Shown here in pieces: positions 6,592 to 17,300 of a stretch of DNA of 64,000 nt. The stretch's first letter is position 1, and each line of letters starts with the position of its first letter. This DNA comes from Nonomuraea sp. PA05 (GTDB lineage: Bacteria; Actinomycetota; Actinomycetes; Streptosporangiales; Streptosporangiaceae): the NCBI RefSeq assembly GCF_008086045.1, contig NZ_VSEY01000049.1, positions 1-64,000 on the forward strand. The letters run 5' to 3'. The position numbers and the translations under genes are program-made. A model generated the notes under the pieces. It made no database searches. It was not told where the DNA came from and saw only the letters and a program-made list of their open reading frames with translations.

Positions 6592-7914
6592 ATGTCAGGC
6601 TCCCCCCAACAGACACGGCGGGTGATCCTCGCCAGCCTGATCGGCACCTCGCTGGAGTGGTACGACTTCTTCCTCTACACCACCGCGGCGACCCTGGTCT
6701 TCCCCACGCTGTTCTTCCCGTCGCTCGACCCGTTCACCGCCGTCGTGGCGTCGCTGACCACCAACGCCGTGGCGTTCGTGGCCAGGCCGCTCGGCGGCAT
6801 CGTGTTCGGGCACTTCGGCGACCGGGCCGGCCGTAAGACCGTGCTGGTGGTGACGCTGCTGGTGATGGGCGTCTCGACGTTCCTCATCGGGGTGCTGCCC
6901 GGCTACGCCGCCGTGGGCGTGCTGGCCCCCGTCCTGCTCGCGCTGCTGCGGTTCGTGCAGGGGCTCGGGCTCGGCGGCGAGTGGGGCGGCGCGGTGATCA
7001 TGTCGCTGGAGCACGGCGACGGCCGCCGCCGCGGCTTCAACGCGAGCTGGCCGCAGGTCGGCGTGCCCGCCGGGTACGTGCTGGCCACCGGCCTGCTGAC
7101 CATCCTGTCCTTCACGCTGTCGGACGCGGCGTTCCTGTCCTGGGGCTGGCGGGTGCCGTTCCTGCTGTCCGGGGCGCTGGTGTTCGTCGGCCTGTGGGTG
7201 CGGCTGCGGATCACCGAGTCGCCGCTGTTCGCCGAGCTGGAGCAGAAGGGTGCCAAGGCGAGGATGCCGCTGCTGGAGGTGCTGCGCACGCACCCGCGCG
7301 CGCTGCTGTCGGCCTTCACCGCGCGGATCGGGGTGGACGTCGCGTTCTACACCTTCACCGCGTACATCATCGTCTACATCACCGGCCAGCTCGACCTGCC
7401 TCGCTCGTACGCGCTGAACGCCGTGCTCATCGGCTCGGCGCTGCAACTCGGGCTGATCCCGCTGGCCGGCGCGCTGTCCGACCGGTACGGCCGCCGTCCC
7501 GTCTACTTCGCCGGCGTCGTCGCGGCGGCGGTGTGGGTGTTCGCCTTCTTCCCGCTGCTCGACACCAAGTCCTTCCCGCTCATCGCGCTGGCCGCCGTGG
7601 TGGCGCTGATCACCCACGCCGCCATGTACGGCCCGCAGGCCGCGTTCATCGCCGAGCTGTTCAGCACCCGGCTGCGCTACAGCGGCGCGTCCATGGGGTA
7701 CCAGGTCGCCGGGATCGTCGGCGGCGCGCTGGCCCCGATCATCGCGTTGCAGCTCTTCCAGACGTTCCAGACGACGGTCGCGGTCTCGATCTACGTGGTC
7801 GTCGCGCTGGCCATCACCGCCGTGGGCCTGGCCATCGCGCCGGAGACCCGTGACCTCGACCTGGCCGAGCCGCCGTCCAGGACCAAGACCCCGCAGGTGG
7901 GCCCGTACGCCTAG
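6592..7914 (+). CDS. MHS-family (MFS) metabolite:proton symporter
   Basis: 440 residues with 12 predicted membrane segments. The start at 6592 follows AAGGAG. MHS signatures are clear: the opening ASLIGTSLEWYDFFLY, the loop 2-3 motif GHFGDRAGRKTVLV, and LRFVQGLGLGGEWGGAVIMSLEH in helix 4. The second-half equivalent is GALSDRYGRRPVYFAG, and FIAELFSTRLRYSGASMGYQ lies in helix 10-11. These are the marks of ShiA/KgtP-like importers of shikimate, alpha-ketoglutarate, proline betaine or citrate. The exact acid cannot be told. The divergent FCD-type GntR regulator supports an organic acid substrate. No catabolic enzyme is adjacent. Confidence 0.9.
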   Translation: MSGSPQQTRRVILASLIGTSLEWYDFFLYTTAATLVFPTLFFPSLDPFTAVVASLTTNAVAFVARPLGGIVFGHFGDRAGRKTVLVVTLLVMGVSTFLIGVLPGYAAVGVLAPVLLALLRFVQGLGLGGEWGGAVIMSLEHGDGRRRGFNASWPQVGVPAGYVLATGLLTILSFTLSDAAFLSWGWRVPFLLSGALVFVGLWVRLRITESPLFAELEQKGAKARMPLLEVLRTHPRALLSAFTARIGVDVAFYTFTAYIIVYITGQLDLPRSYALNAVLIGSALQLGLIPLAGALSDRYGRRPVYFAGVVAAAVWVFAFFPLLDTKSFPLIALAAVVALITHAAMYGPQAAFIAELFSTRLRYSGASMGYQVAGIVGGALAPIIALQLFQTFQTTVAVSIYVVVALAITAVGLAIAPETRDLDLAEPPSRTKTPQVGPYA

Positions 7915-8002
7915 CCCGTCACACGAAAGCCCCCGACGCCGCGAATGCCGCGAAGGAGCGCGGGCGGCGGCTGCCAACGCCGCCCGCGCGGAAAGGGTCC
8001 GT

Positions 8003-8935
8003 ATGAGAACAGCACTGGCCATCGCCGCTGCGATCCTCGCGATCCCCCTGATCATCGGGGCCCTGGGCGGGATGGAGAGCACCGGCGGCGGCGAGGTGGC
8101 CGTCGTGCGCGACGGCGGCCCGCTCGACGACAACAAGGTCCGCCAGGTGATCGACCCCGGCTCCGGCCTGACCTGGACCGGCATGTGGTCCGCCGTCCAC
8201 CTCTACCCGGCGCAGCAGCGCTTCTACACGATCACCGCCGACGCCAAGCGCGCCACCGCGCTCGGGGTGGACGTGGTGACGGTGCCCAGCAGCGACGGCG
8301 TGAACCTGGGCATCGAAGGCACCCTCTACTTCACGCTCAACCTGGACCACGAGACGCTGAAGAAGTTCGACGACAAGTACGGCACCAGGACCTTCCGCGC
8401 CGGGGACGACACCTCGCTGCACCCCTGGGACGGCGACGAAGGCTGGAGCGCGTTCTTCGGCCAGGCCGTCCGGCCCGTGATCGACAACGCGCTGCGCGGC
8501 CAGATCGGCGCCATGCGCTGCGTCGAGCTGGTGCCGTCCTGCTCGCTGCTGAAGAGCTCCGCGCTGCAGCCGCAGGACAGCAACGCCAACATCACCAGAG
8601 TGCAGGACGCCGTCAACGCCACGCTCGCCCGCGACCTGCCCGTCATGCTCGGCGGCACCTTCCTCACCGGCCTGCGGTTCACGCTGGTCAAGGTGACGCT
8701 GCCCGCCGACGTGCAGAAGGCGGTGGACAGGTCGCTGACGGCCGCCGCCGCCGTCTCCGAGGCCGAGGCCAAGGTGGCGCAGGCCGAGGCCGAGGCGGAG
8801 GCGAACCTGGCCCGGCAGAACGGCTACGACAAGTGCCCCGCGTGCGCCGAGATCGAGAAGCTCAGATCGCTGCCGCAGGGCATCACGGTGTACGCGCCCG
8901 GCAACCCGCAGTCAGTGGTCATACCGTCCAGGTAG
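8003..8935 (+). CDS. SPFH / band-7 domain membrane-anchored protein
   Basis: 310 residues from the ATG at 8003 (GAAAGGG upstream). An N-terminal hydrophobic anchor (ALAIAAAILAIPLIIGALGG) is followed by a band-7 fold: GEVAVVRDGGPLDDNKVRQVIDPGSGLTW, then TVPSSDGVNLGIEGTLYFTL and RPVIDNALRGQIG. The C-terminal part is an Ala/Glu coiled coil (AAAAVSEAEAKVAQAEAEAEANLARQNG), the usual oligomerisation region. It is followed by a CxxC (KCPACAEIEKL) and a short tail ending in VVIPSR. SPFH proteins form rings or cages organising membrane microdomains and proteases. The CxxC near the C-terminus is unusual and might bind metal or form disulfides. It seems to stand alone. Confidence 0.85.
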   Translation: MRTALAIAAAILAIPLIIGALGGMESTGGGEVAVVRDGGPLDDNKVRQVIDPGSGLTWTGMWSAVHLYPAQQRFYTITADAKRATALGVDVVTVPSSDGVNLGIEGTLYFTLNLDHETLKKFDDKYGTRTFRAGDDTSLHPWDGDEGWSAFFGQAVRPVIDNALRGQIGAMRCVELVPSCSLLKSSALQPQDSNANITRVQDAVNATLARDLPVMLGGTFLTGLRFTLVKVTLPADVQKAVDRSLTAAAAVSEAEAKVAQAEAEAEANLARQNGYDKCPACAEIEKLRSLPQGITVYAPGNPQSVVIPSR

Positions 8936-9002
8936 GGGTTGTGACGGAATCGCCATCGATTCCCAGAACAAGCAGCGGCGAAACGGCATAAACTGCGCGC
9001 CT

Positions 9003-9770
9003 GTGAGCCTGCCTGTACGAGAACGTTCCCCTCGGCCGGGCGGCGGTCGCCACCGCCGTCCCGTGCCCACGTCCTTGCCGCCCGACGCCCCCGTGCTCGT
9101 GCTCGCCACCCCCGGCGGCACCGCCGGCGTGGCCGAGGAGATCGCGGCCGTGGTCCGGGTCGACAACCCGCAGATCGAGGTGCGTCTGACGAGCATCACC
9201 GACCTGGCGGACTCCCTGCCCGCGGGCCGCGACGCCGTCGTCGTGCCCCTGCTCACCTGGGACGATCCCGTCATCATGGCCGAGATCGGCAAGGCCGTCG
9301 CCGCCAGCGGCTCGGGGGCCGTCGTCACCGAGGCGCTCGGGCCGCACCCGCTGCTGGCCGAGGCCCTGCACATCCGGCTGGCCGAACGCGGCCTGGCCAG
9401 GGCCGACCGCGTCCGCCTGCTGAACGTCTCCAGCCCCGTGGACGCCGTCATCCTCGCCACCGCCGGCGGGCCCCGCGCGGTGCACGCCGTGCAGGCCACC
9501 GCGGTGCTCCTGGCGTCCCGGCTCACGCTGCCCGTGGTCGCCGCCTCGCTGGACAGCGACCCCGGCGTCGGCGTCGCCGCCCAGCGGCTGCGCGCCGCGG
9601 GCGCCGAGCGGCTGGCCATCGCGCCCTGCGTGATCGGTCACGAAACCCCCGCGGGCGTCGTCGAGCAGGCCGCCGCGTCGATCAACGCCGGCCACGCCGA
9701 CCCGCTCGGCGCGCACAGCGCCGTCGCAGAACTTGTCGCGCGAGCTTACGGGAGTCAACTCGCCACTTGA
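9003..9770 (+). CDS. CbiX/sirohydrochlorin chelatase-like protein
   Basis: 255 residues from the GTG at 9003. A TAAACT box eight bases upstream suggests a leaderless start. After a basic 25-residue N-terminus come two CbiX-like half domains: VLVLATPGGTAGVAEEIAAVV...AVVVPLLTWDD and RVRLLNVSSPVDAVILATAGGPRAVHAVQATAVLLASRL...RLAIAPCVIGHETP. In true chelatases the first strand ends with H-G (AHG), where the His binds metal. Here the position reads ATPGG, and the second half has GHETP. Chelatase activity is therefore uncertain. Family members of this actinobacterial kind are usually annotated as sirohydrochlorin chelatase or CbiX-domain protein. No cobalamin or siroheme gene is near. Confidence 0.7.
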   Translation: MSLPVRERSPRPGGGRHRRPVPTSLPPDAPVLVLATPGGTAGVAEEIAAVVRVDNPQIEVRLTSITDLADSLPAGRDAVVVPLLTWDDPVIMAEIGKAVAASGSGAVVTEALGPHPLLAEALHIRLAERGLARADRVRLLNVSSPVDAVILATAGGPRAVHAVQATAVLLASRLTLPVVAASLDSDPGVGVAAQRLRAAGAERLAIAPCVIGHETPAGVVEQAAASINAGHADPLGAHSAVAELVARAYGSQLAT

Positions 9771-9813
9771 CAAGGGCTTGTAAAGATCACTGGACTCGCG
9801 TTACCTTCTCCGC

Positions 9814-10362
9814 ATGCGCCGTGTGGTCTGCAATGGCGAACGACTCGGCCTCCGTGACGTCACGGAGGCCGACGTGCCCGCCCTGCACACCGTCTACAGC
9901 CACCCCGCCGCCCTCCAGCACGCCCCCTTCGCGCCGCGCGGCCTGCGCGAAGTCACCGACCTCGTCGACGAGGCCATGGAGGCCGCCTTGGCCGAGCCGC
10001 GCCGCCTGTACGTCCTGGCCGTCGTCGACGCCGGCAACCGCGACGTGATCGGCGTGGCCAGGCTCCGCATCGAGGCCGAGCTGCCGCACAGCGCGGAGAT
10101 CGGGTTCGGGCTGCACCCCGACCAGTGGGGGCGGGGCATCGGCACGGACCTCGTACGGCTGCTGCTGTCGTTCGGGTTCAAGCAGCTCGGGCTGCATCGC
10201 ATCTGGGGCGCCCGGTCGCCCGCCAACCTTCCCGCGCAGCTTGCGATGCTGACGGCGGGGATGGTGGAGGAGGGGCGCATCCGGCACCATTTGAGCACAC
10301 CTCATGGATGGCGTGACTCGATCGTGCACTCGGCGATCGAGGGTGAGTGGAGCGAGCGCTAG
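9814..10362 (+). CDS. GNAT N-acetyltransferase (RimJ/RimL type)
   Basis: 182 residues. It begins ERLGLRDVTEADVPALHTVYSHP, the usual RimJ/RimL opening. The acetyl-CoA site is in HSAEIGFGLHPDQWGRGIGTDLVRLLLSFGF (motif A, Q/RxxGxG/A). It closes with LGLHRIWGARSPANLPAQLAMLTAGM, the LHRI...A.NxxS-like segment. It acetylates an amine on a protein N-terminus, antibiotic or small molecule; the substrate is unknown. The ATG at 9814 is preceded seven bases upstream by TTACCT and lacks a Shine-Dalgarno, so it may be leaderless. Single gene. Confidence 0.85.
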   Translation: MRRVVCNGERLGLRDVTEADVPALHTVYSHPAALQHAPFAPRGLREVTDLVDEAMEAALAEPRRLYVLAVVDAGNRDVIGVARLRIEAELPHSAEIGFGLHPDQWGRGIGTDLVRLLLSFGFKQLGLHRIWGARSPANLPAQLAMLTAGMVEEGRIRHHLSTPHGWRDSIVHSAIEGEWSER

Positions 10363-10470
10363 CTCCCTTCGGCAGCCGATTTCGTGAACTCAGCGACGGC
10401 GCGTGAGCCGACGCACCGGGATTGTCGGTGCGGCATCCTACGATGAGGCTCCTCACGGAGGGATAGTCAC

Positions 10471-10935
10471 ATGCTCGACTCGCTGATCGTGCCCCTGTTC
10501 GTCACCACGGACCTGCCGCCCGAGGCCGAGCTGGCCGAGTTCGGCGAGTTGCTCGCCGAGACCGCCCGCGTGCTCGGCCGCGAGGGAAACGGCGGCGACG
10601 GCTACGAGGCGTTCCTGGCGGGCAAGGTGTTCTGGCTGGACCGGCCCGTGCTGCCCGAGCAGCGGCCCGCCGCCGAGGGCGAGCTGCGCTTCGCCGGCAT
10701 GCTCGGCTACGTCGCCGCCTCCGGGGCCGGGCACACCGCGCGGGAGGTGGTCGGCGACGTGCGCCGGGCGATCGGTGCCGCCGTGGCGGGCCGTTACGGC
10801 GACGTGGGCGTGGCGCCCGCCGTGTTCGCCATCCGCGACCAGGACGTGCGCGAGCGCACCCCCGACACGGCCGTGTACGTGGACACGCGGGACGCGGCGG
10901 CCGAGCTGGTGAGCGCCGCCAAGTCCTACCTCTAG
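10471..10935 (+). CDS. Hypothetical protein, 154 residues
   Basis: A GGAGGG Shine-Dalgarno eight bases before the ATG supports this start. The protein is acidic, soluble and has no signal peptide or membrane segment. Visible parts are IVPLFVTTDLPPEAELAEFGELLAETARVL, a YEAFLAGKVFWLDRP segment, an Ala/Gly-rich helix (GAGHTAREVVGDVRRAIGAAVAG) and the ending TAVYVDTRDAAAELVSAAKSYL. I do not recognise a family. Codon use is like its neighbours and the ribosome-binding site is good, so it is probably real. It is preceded by 107 bp in which I see nothing distinctive. Confidence 0.65.
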   Translation: MLDSLIVPLFVTTDLPPEAELAEFGELLAETARVLGREGNGGDGYEAFLAGKVFWLDRPVLPEQRPAAEGELRFAGMLGYVAASGAGHTAREVVGDVRRAIGAAVAGRYGDVGVAPAVFAIRDQDVRERTPDTAVYVDTRDAAAELVSAAKSYL

Positions 10936-11023
10936 ACCGTGATCGGTGTCGCGTGCGATCGTGAGCGAAGATCCTTGCGGTGGCCGGTGAGCGGGTGGCC
11001 CGATCGACTTGGAGGTTCCGGCG

Positions 11024-11335
11024 ATGGCGGTGGTCGGCGCGATCTGCTTCGGGCTGGTGATCGGCTGGATCACGTACGGGACGTTGCGCGGGCGGCGCTC
11101 GGGCACCGGGCTGACCGAGCTGGCGGCCGTGCTGGCCGCGGTGGGCGGCGGGCTGGCGACGGCGATGCTGGAGCTGCCCGAGGTTTTCGGCGGATACGCC
11201 GTGGGGCTGGCCGTGGGGTTCTTCGGCTATCTGGCGCTGGTGACGCTGGCGCCGGGGTCTCCGTGGGCGGGCGAGTCCGTGAAGAGGCCCACTGAGACGT
11301 ACGAGGCCCAGAGGTCCGGCTCGGTGGAGCCGTAG
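11024..11335 (+). CDS. Small membrane protein overlapping the CHAT gene 3' end
   Basis: 103 residues from the ATG at 11024, with GGAGG eight bases upstream. Three hydrophobic segments are seen: MAVVGAICFGLVIGWITYGTL, LAAVLAAVGGGLATAML and YAVGLAVGFFGYLALVTLA. They are followed by a polar tail (ESVKRPTETYEAQRSGSVEP). The last 109 bp overlap the CHAT gene on the other strand. The hydrophobic part ends about where that overlap deepens, so only the polar tail is encoded deep in the overlap. Function unknown. Confidence 0.65.
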   Translation: MAVVGAICFGLVIGWITYGTLRGRRSGTGLTELAAVLAAVGGGLATAMLELPEVFGGYAVGLAVGFFGYLALVTLAPGSPWAGESVKRPTETYEAQRSGSVEP

Positions 11336-14300
11336 AGGTCGCGCAGGGCCAGCACGGCGGCGCGGAAGGCGTGCGCCGGGGTGGTGCCGGTGCTGAGGCG
11401 GGTGTGGATGTCCCGGGTGAGGGCTCGGGTGATCTCGGCTGACACCGGCCAGAGGGTGAGCAGGGCGGAGCGGACGCCTGCGTGGAGGAGGGCGTGGGAG
11501 AGTGCGGTCATGCCGTCCCACGTGTGCGGGCTCGGCATGTCTCGGGGGTCTGCGGCGGGTGGTTCGTGGGCGGTGATGAGGGCTACGTCCGCGGTCACGT
11601 TCATGGTCATGAGGTGGCGGGCCGTGAGGAGGCCGTCGGACAGGCGGATGCCCGAGCCGAACGGGTCGGCGTGGTCGTACACGGCCGGGCAGGCCAGGTG
11701 CAGCACGTCCCAGGAGCCCTGGAGGAGATCCGCGGTGGCCTCGGGGGACGGGTGGGTGCCGAGCAGGGTGGCCGCGTCCCTGGCCTCGGCCTCCACGACG
11801 GGGCGGGCGGCCGGGTCGGTGGTGAAGGCCAGGGCCAGCGAGCCGGTGCGCGGGGTGCGGGGGCGGCGGGCCAGGCGGATCAGGGCGGTGGCTGAGGGGG
11901 CGTAGGCGACCGGGAACCGTTCGATGAGCAGGTGTCCGGACGGGGACAGGGCGTGCAGGGGGATCCGGCGGAGCGCCGGGTGCGGGAACAGGTGGAGCAG
12001 GTCGATGCCGTTGCCCAGGGCGGTGAGCGCGTCGGCGAGGAGGAGGTCGGCCAGGCGGCGCCAGAGGTCGGCGCGGTGGCGGCGGGCGTCGATGTCGAGG
12101 AGGCCGGGTCTGCGGCCGTTCATGGTGCGGCGGAAGGCGTCCAGGAGGTCCGGGCCGACGGTGGTGGGGAAGGCGCGCGGCTCTGGCCAGCCCGTGCGGT
12201 GGGCCAGGACCGTCACGGTGCCCTCGCCCAGGTGGAACCCGAGCAGCGCCCGCGCTCCCCCGGCGTGGCCGGGGACGTCCACCAGGGCGTCGAGCTGGGC
12301 TCTGGTGGGTGGTCTGCCTCTGTGGGCGGCCGCGTCGTCGGGGTCCATGCGCCTGTCGAGGTCGTCCTGGGCGGTGTGGGCCCGGCGGAAGACGGACGCC
12401 GCGCGGTCGGGGTCGCGGGTGTTGCGGGCGATCGTGGTCAGGGTTCGGATGGTGCGCAGGGTGTGCTGCTCGGGCTCCGGGAGGTCGGCGGGCGCCTGGC
12501 CCGTGGGGATTCGGTGGGTGGTGTTCAAGGCGTTGAGTTTGGACTGTTCGGCGTGGGTCCAGGCGGTCATGCCGAGGTTCAGGCGGACGGCCAGCCGGAT
12601 CGTGCGGTCGCGGGCCGTCTCCAGGCCCAGGGCGCAGGCGCGTTCGGCGTCGGCCAGGGCGGCTGGGAGGTCGCCGAGGCCCTCCACGGCCAGCGAGCGG
12701 TGGCGGTAGGCGGTGGCGAGCTGGTGGTCGTGGCCTAGGTCGGACAGGAGGTCGATGGCGGTGGAGAGGCGGTGGCGGGCCTGGGTGCGGGAGGCGGTGG
12801 CCAGCTCGGCACCGACGACGTCGCTGGCCGCGTCGCCCGCAGCGGCGGACGGGGCGGTGGGCGAAGTGGCAGGCGGGGTAGCGGGCGAGGTGGCGGGCGA
12901 GGTGGCGGGCGAGGTGGCGGGCGAGGTAGAGGCCGGGGTGGCGGGCGGTGGGGCGAGGTCGGTGGTCAGGTTGAGGGTGGCCAGGTGGGTCAGCGCGATG
13001 GCCTCTCCCGCGCGGAAGCCGATGTCCTGTGCCAGGGCGAGCGCCTCCGTCAGCCGCTCCGGCGCCCCCAGGCGGCCCAGCGCGATCAGGGCCAGGACCG
13101 TTCCGCGGCCGTGGCCGTGGGCGCGTTCCAGCTCCAGGGCGCGCTCGACCAGCGGCACGGCCTCGGCGGTGGCGCCGCGTAGTTCGCAGGTCAGGGCGAG
13201 GTCGGCGTAGGCGGTGGCGAGGTCGGCGCGGCGGCCCAGCTCCTCGCCGATCGCGATGGCCTCGCGGTAGCAGGCGGCGGCCTCGTCCGGCTCGCCGAGC
13301 CTGAGATGGAGGTCGGCGAGGCCGGACAGGAGCGGCGCCCGCAGCGCCCGCCAGATCGGCGCGCCGATGGCGGCCAGCCCCTCCTCGTACGCCCGCGCGG
13401 CCTCCTGGGTGCGGCCCAGGTCCGTGAGGGCGGCGCCCAGCAGGGCCAGGGATCGGACGAGCTGGGCGGGCAGCGCGGAGTCCGCGTCGCGGGCCAGGGA
13501 GACCGCCTTGGTGAGGTGGCCGGTCGCCTCCTCCGCCCGTCCCATGGCCGTGGCCGCCGCGCCGAGGTTGCGCAGGTGCTCGATGACCCGGTCGTCGCGC
13601 AGTTCGTAGCCGCGCGCCGCGTAGGCGTGGGCGGCGGGCAGGTCGCCCATCTCGCGGCAGCAGGCGGACAGCTTGGCCAGGAGGTGAGACCGGTCAACGC
13701 CCGCCGCACCCCCGCCGGCCGCCGCACCGCCGGGGGCCGCCGCACCGCCGGGGGCCGCCGTACCCGAACCGGCCGCCGCACCCGAGCTTCCGGCTGCGGC
13801 GCCGAGGGCCTCTTCTGCCAGGGTGCGGGCCGTGGTGAGGTCGCCTGCCGCCTCGGCCTCCTCCAGCCGCGACCACAGCTCCAGCCGCTCCAGCTCCGCC
13901 CCCGGCCGCCCCTCCGCCCGCAGGGACGCCACCGACTGGGCGAGGGTGGCCCGGCCGCGGACGAGGTCGCCCAGGCTGAGCTGGATACCGGCCAGGCGGG
14001 CCAGGAGGGCGGCGTCCAGACCGCCCGCCATGGCGGCGACGACCTCGAACGGCGCCCCCGATGACCGGAGGTCGGGAGCGGCGGCCAGCCCGGCCAGCCC
14101 CTCCTCCAGCCGGGCCCGCGCCCGCCGGAACTCCCCCAGCGACTCCAGGGCCAGGCCGAGTTTGATGGAGGCGAGGGCCGTCAGCCGCTCCTGGCCGCTG
14201 GCGCGGAACCCGTCCAGGGCGGCCTCCAGCTCGGAAGCCTGCGCCCGCAGGTCGCCGTCACGGGCGGCGAGCGCGGCGAGGCGGTCGCGGACGACGGCTT

Positions 14301-17300
14301 CCTTGAGCGGGTCCTGGGACGCCAGGCCGAGCGCCGAGTACAGGCGTTCCGCCGCCTCCTGCGGCTCCCCCAGCCGGACGTCCGCGGCGGCCCGGCCGAG
14401 TGTGGCCGTGAAGAGGGCGTCCAGGTCGCCTTCCGCGGCGGCCAGGTCCGAGGCCCGGTCGAGGTCGGCGAGTGCGTCCTCGACGAGGTTCAGCGCGATG
14501 AGGCAGGCGGCGCGCATGACCAGCGCGACCGCCTCCTTGGCCGGCGCCCGCAGCCCCGCGAACGCCTCCGCCGCCGCCTCGAACGCCTCCAGCGCCCGCT
14601 CCGGCTCACCCTCCGCGTACGCCAGCACGCCCAGGTTGTAGCGCACCGACGCGGCCCCGTCGTGGTGGGCGATCGCCTCGTACTCGCGTCCCGCCAGCTC
14701 GAACGCCACCCTCGCGCCGCCCGTGTCGCCGCGGGCGCGGCGGCGCTGGCCGAGGCGGTACCACTCGTCGGCGGGCTCTCGCCGCTGCCCCCTGCGGCGC
14801 ACGATCTCCACCAGCCGGGTCTCGCAGGCCGCCGCGTGGCCGTGGTGGCCGCCGGCCGCCAGCGTGACGGCGTACGCGTCGAGCGCCCCGCACGCCTCCT
14901 CCCACTCCCCCGCCGCCTCCAGCTCCATGGCGCAGGCGGCCATGCGCTCGTTGGCGGCGGTGAGGTCGTCCTGGTCCACGGCGGCTCTGGCGGCGGGGAC
15001 GAGGGCCAGGGCGGCGGCCCGCCTGTCGCCGGTGTCCTGGTACAGCTCGCGGGCGCGGGCCGCGCAGGTGACGGCGGAGGCGGGGTCGCCCAGCGCCAGG
15101 TACGCCTCGGCCGCGTGCTCGCGGTGGGCGGCCTCCTCGGCGGGCAGCCCGGCGGCCTCGCACAGGGCGACGGCCCTCAGGTGGTGCTCGACGGCTCGGG
15201 CGGGGTCGCCGGTGCGCAGGTGGACGAGGCCCATGTTGCCGAGCTGGCGCGCCTCCGAGCCGGGGTCGGAGAGGGAGCGGTGGAGGGTGGCCGAGCGTTC
15301 GTACGCCGTGAGGGCCCGCGCGTACGCCGGGGATGAGTCCTCCGCGGCGGCGAGGTCCTCGTGCGCCGCGCCCAGCACCTCCAGCGCGTACGCGGCCCGC
15401 CCCGCCGCCCTCGCCGACTCGAACGCCCGCACCGCCCGTTCCAGCACCCGGGCGGCGGTGCGCCGGCGTCCGGCGGTGGTCAGCCGCTGGGCCGTCTCCA
15501 GCAGGAACTCGCCCGGTTCCGCCGCCCCCGCCCCGGCCACCGCGAGCAGCCTGAGCGCCACCGGCTCGTCCGGCAGCCGCAGCGCCAGTTCGGTGGCGGC
15601 GCGCGCGAGCTGTTCGTCCACGGCGGGCGGCACGTCCAGCCCGGACAGCAGCGCCGCGTCGTCCTCTCCGGCCAGGGACAGCGCCTCGGTGAGGTCGCGG
15701 GCGTCGTGCTGGGCCGTGTAGCGGGTCAGCAGCGCCCTGCACAGCACCCGTTGCGCGCCCTGCTGGCCGTGCGAGGCCTTCAACGCCAGCTCGACCCCCT
15801 GCCGGGCGGCGAGCACGGCCTCGCGCAGGTCCTCGGCCCGCCGCTCGCCGTCCGTCCGGGTGACGCGCCCGGCCTCGCGCAGGTCCTCGGCCCGCCGCTC
15901 GCCGTCCGTCCGGGTGACGCGCCCGGCCTTGCGCAGGTCGTCGGCCCGCCGCTCGCCGTCCGTCCGGGTGGCGCGCCAGCACAGCACCTCCGACATCAGC
16001 CCGTACGCCTCCACCCGGAATCCCGACTGCTCCCCCACCGTGAGGGCTTCCCGTAAGACGGTCACGGTCTCGTCGGCCGTCGCCGCGGTGAGGCCGAGCC
16101 GGAGCGCCCGGGCGAGCAGCATGAGGGTGCCCGCCCTGGCCTGGTCCTGCGGCCCGTGCGCGGCGAGGGCGGCGCGGGCCGCGGCGATGGGTTCGGCCGG
16201 GTCGCCCCCGGTGACGACGGCCCGCCGGAGAAGGGCGTTGGCCAGGGTGGTCAGGTGCCTGGCCCGGTCCGGGTGGCCGTCGGGGGCGCGTCTGGCCGCC
16301 TGGCGCAGGACGGCCACGGCGTCGTCCAGGTCGGTGAGGTCGCCGGTGACGAGGTAGCGGCGCCAGCGGCGCTTGCCGAGCAGCCCGAGCCGGACGAGCG
16401 AATCGGCGCCGAGCCCGCGGGCACTCTCGTCAGGCGCGACGCGCAGCGCTTCCAGCATCTCGGTGGCGGCTTCGAGTGAGCGTTCGTCGCCCGTGACGAC
16501 GTACCACTCGATGAGCCCCGACGCGTACGGCGCCACGACGCCGGGATGCGCCCACTGCTCGTGCCAGAAGTCCAGCGCGCACTGCCCTGCCCTGATGAAC
16601 GCCAGCAGGTCGCCGTCCGCGTAGGAGGCGGCGGCCCGCGCCTGGGTGAGGTCGACCAGGGTGAGCAGCGCCTGGGACCGCTCCCGGCTGCGCGGCGGCG
16701 TCTCGGCCGCCGCCACGTACGCCCTGACCAGCTCCTCGTCGTCGGGCGCCGCCGAGCCGAGCGCCGTCGCCAGCTCTCCGGCGTGGGCGGCGTCGCCGAG
16801 GGCCGCCCGCAGCAGGACGTGCACCGCGTCGCCGATGACGCCGCGTTCGCCGGTCATGGCGTGCAGGCGCACCAGCCCGGCCCCGACCAGCCCGAGCGCG
16901 CCGGACGCCCAGGAGGAGTCGGCGGAGCCCATGGACTCCTGGAGCAGCAGCCGGGTCAGCCGCTCGCTCACCTCCGGCGACGGGTGCGCCATGGCGCGGC
17001 GTACCAGCGCGTGGACGAGCAGCCCGACGTGCCGGTACGCGGCCGGATCGACGTGCCCCAGCACCTCCTCCACCAGCCCAGCCCAGGTGTCGGCCGACTC
17101 GCCCGGCGGCACGTTGGAGCCGCGCAGCTTCTCGGGCAGCCGGCCGGGGTCGAGCACGGCCACGGCGGCGAAGAAGGCGCCCGCCACCGCGGCGTCCTGG
17201 GTGGTCTGCGGGTCGAGCCGGTAGCGGGCCAGGTGCAGGATCCCGATCAGCCGCCAGGTGACCGCGTCGGTCCGGTCGCCGGCGCACGCCCGCATCGCCT

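Noticed and set aside
6595..8184. 529-codon minus-strand frame opposite the MHS transporter
   Set aside because: Composition is dominated by Gln, His, Arg and Gly, the antisense of a membrane protein. The opposite frame has clear MFS motifs and a ribosome-binding site.
8936..9002. Cobalamin riboswitch before the CbiX-like gene
   Set aside because: Only 67 bp of space, no B12-box-like segment, and the start appears leaderless.
9773..9778. TTGACA as -35 of the GNAT gene
   Set aside because: The hexamer 17 bp downstream does not resemble a -10. The nearer TTACCT fits better but has no good -35.
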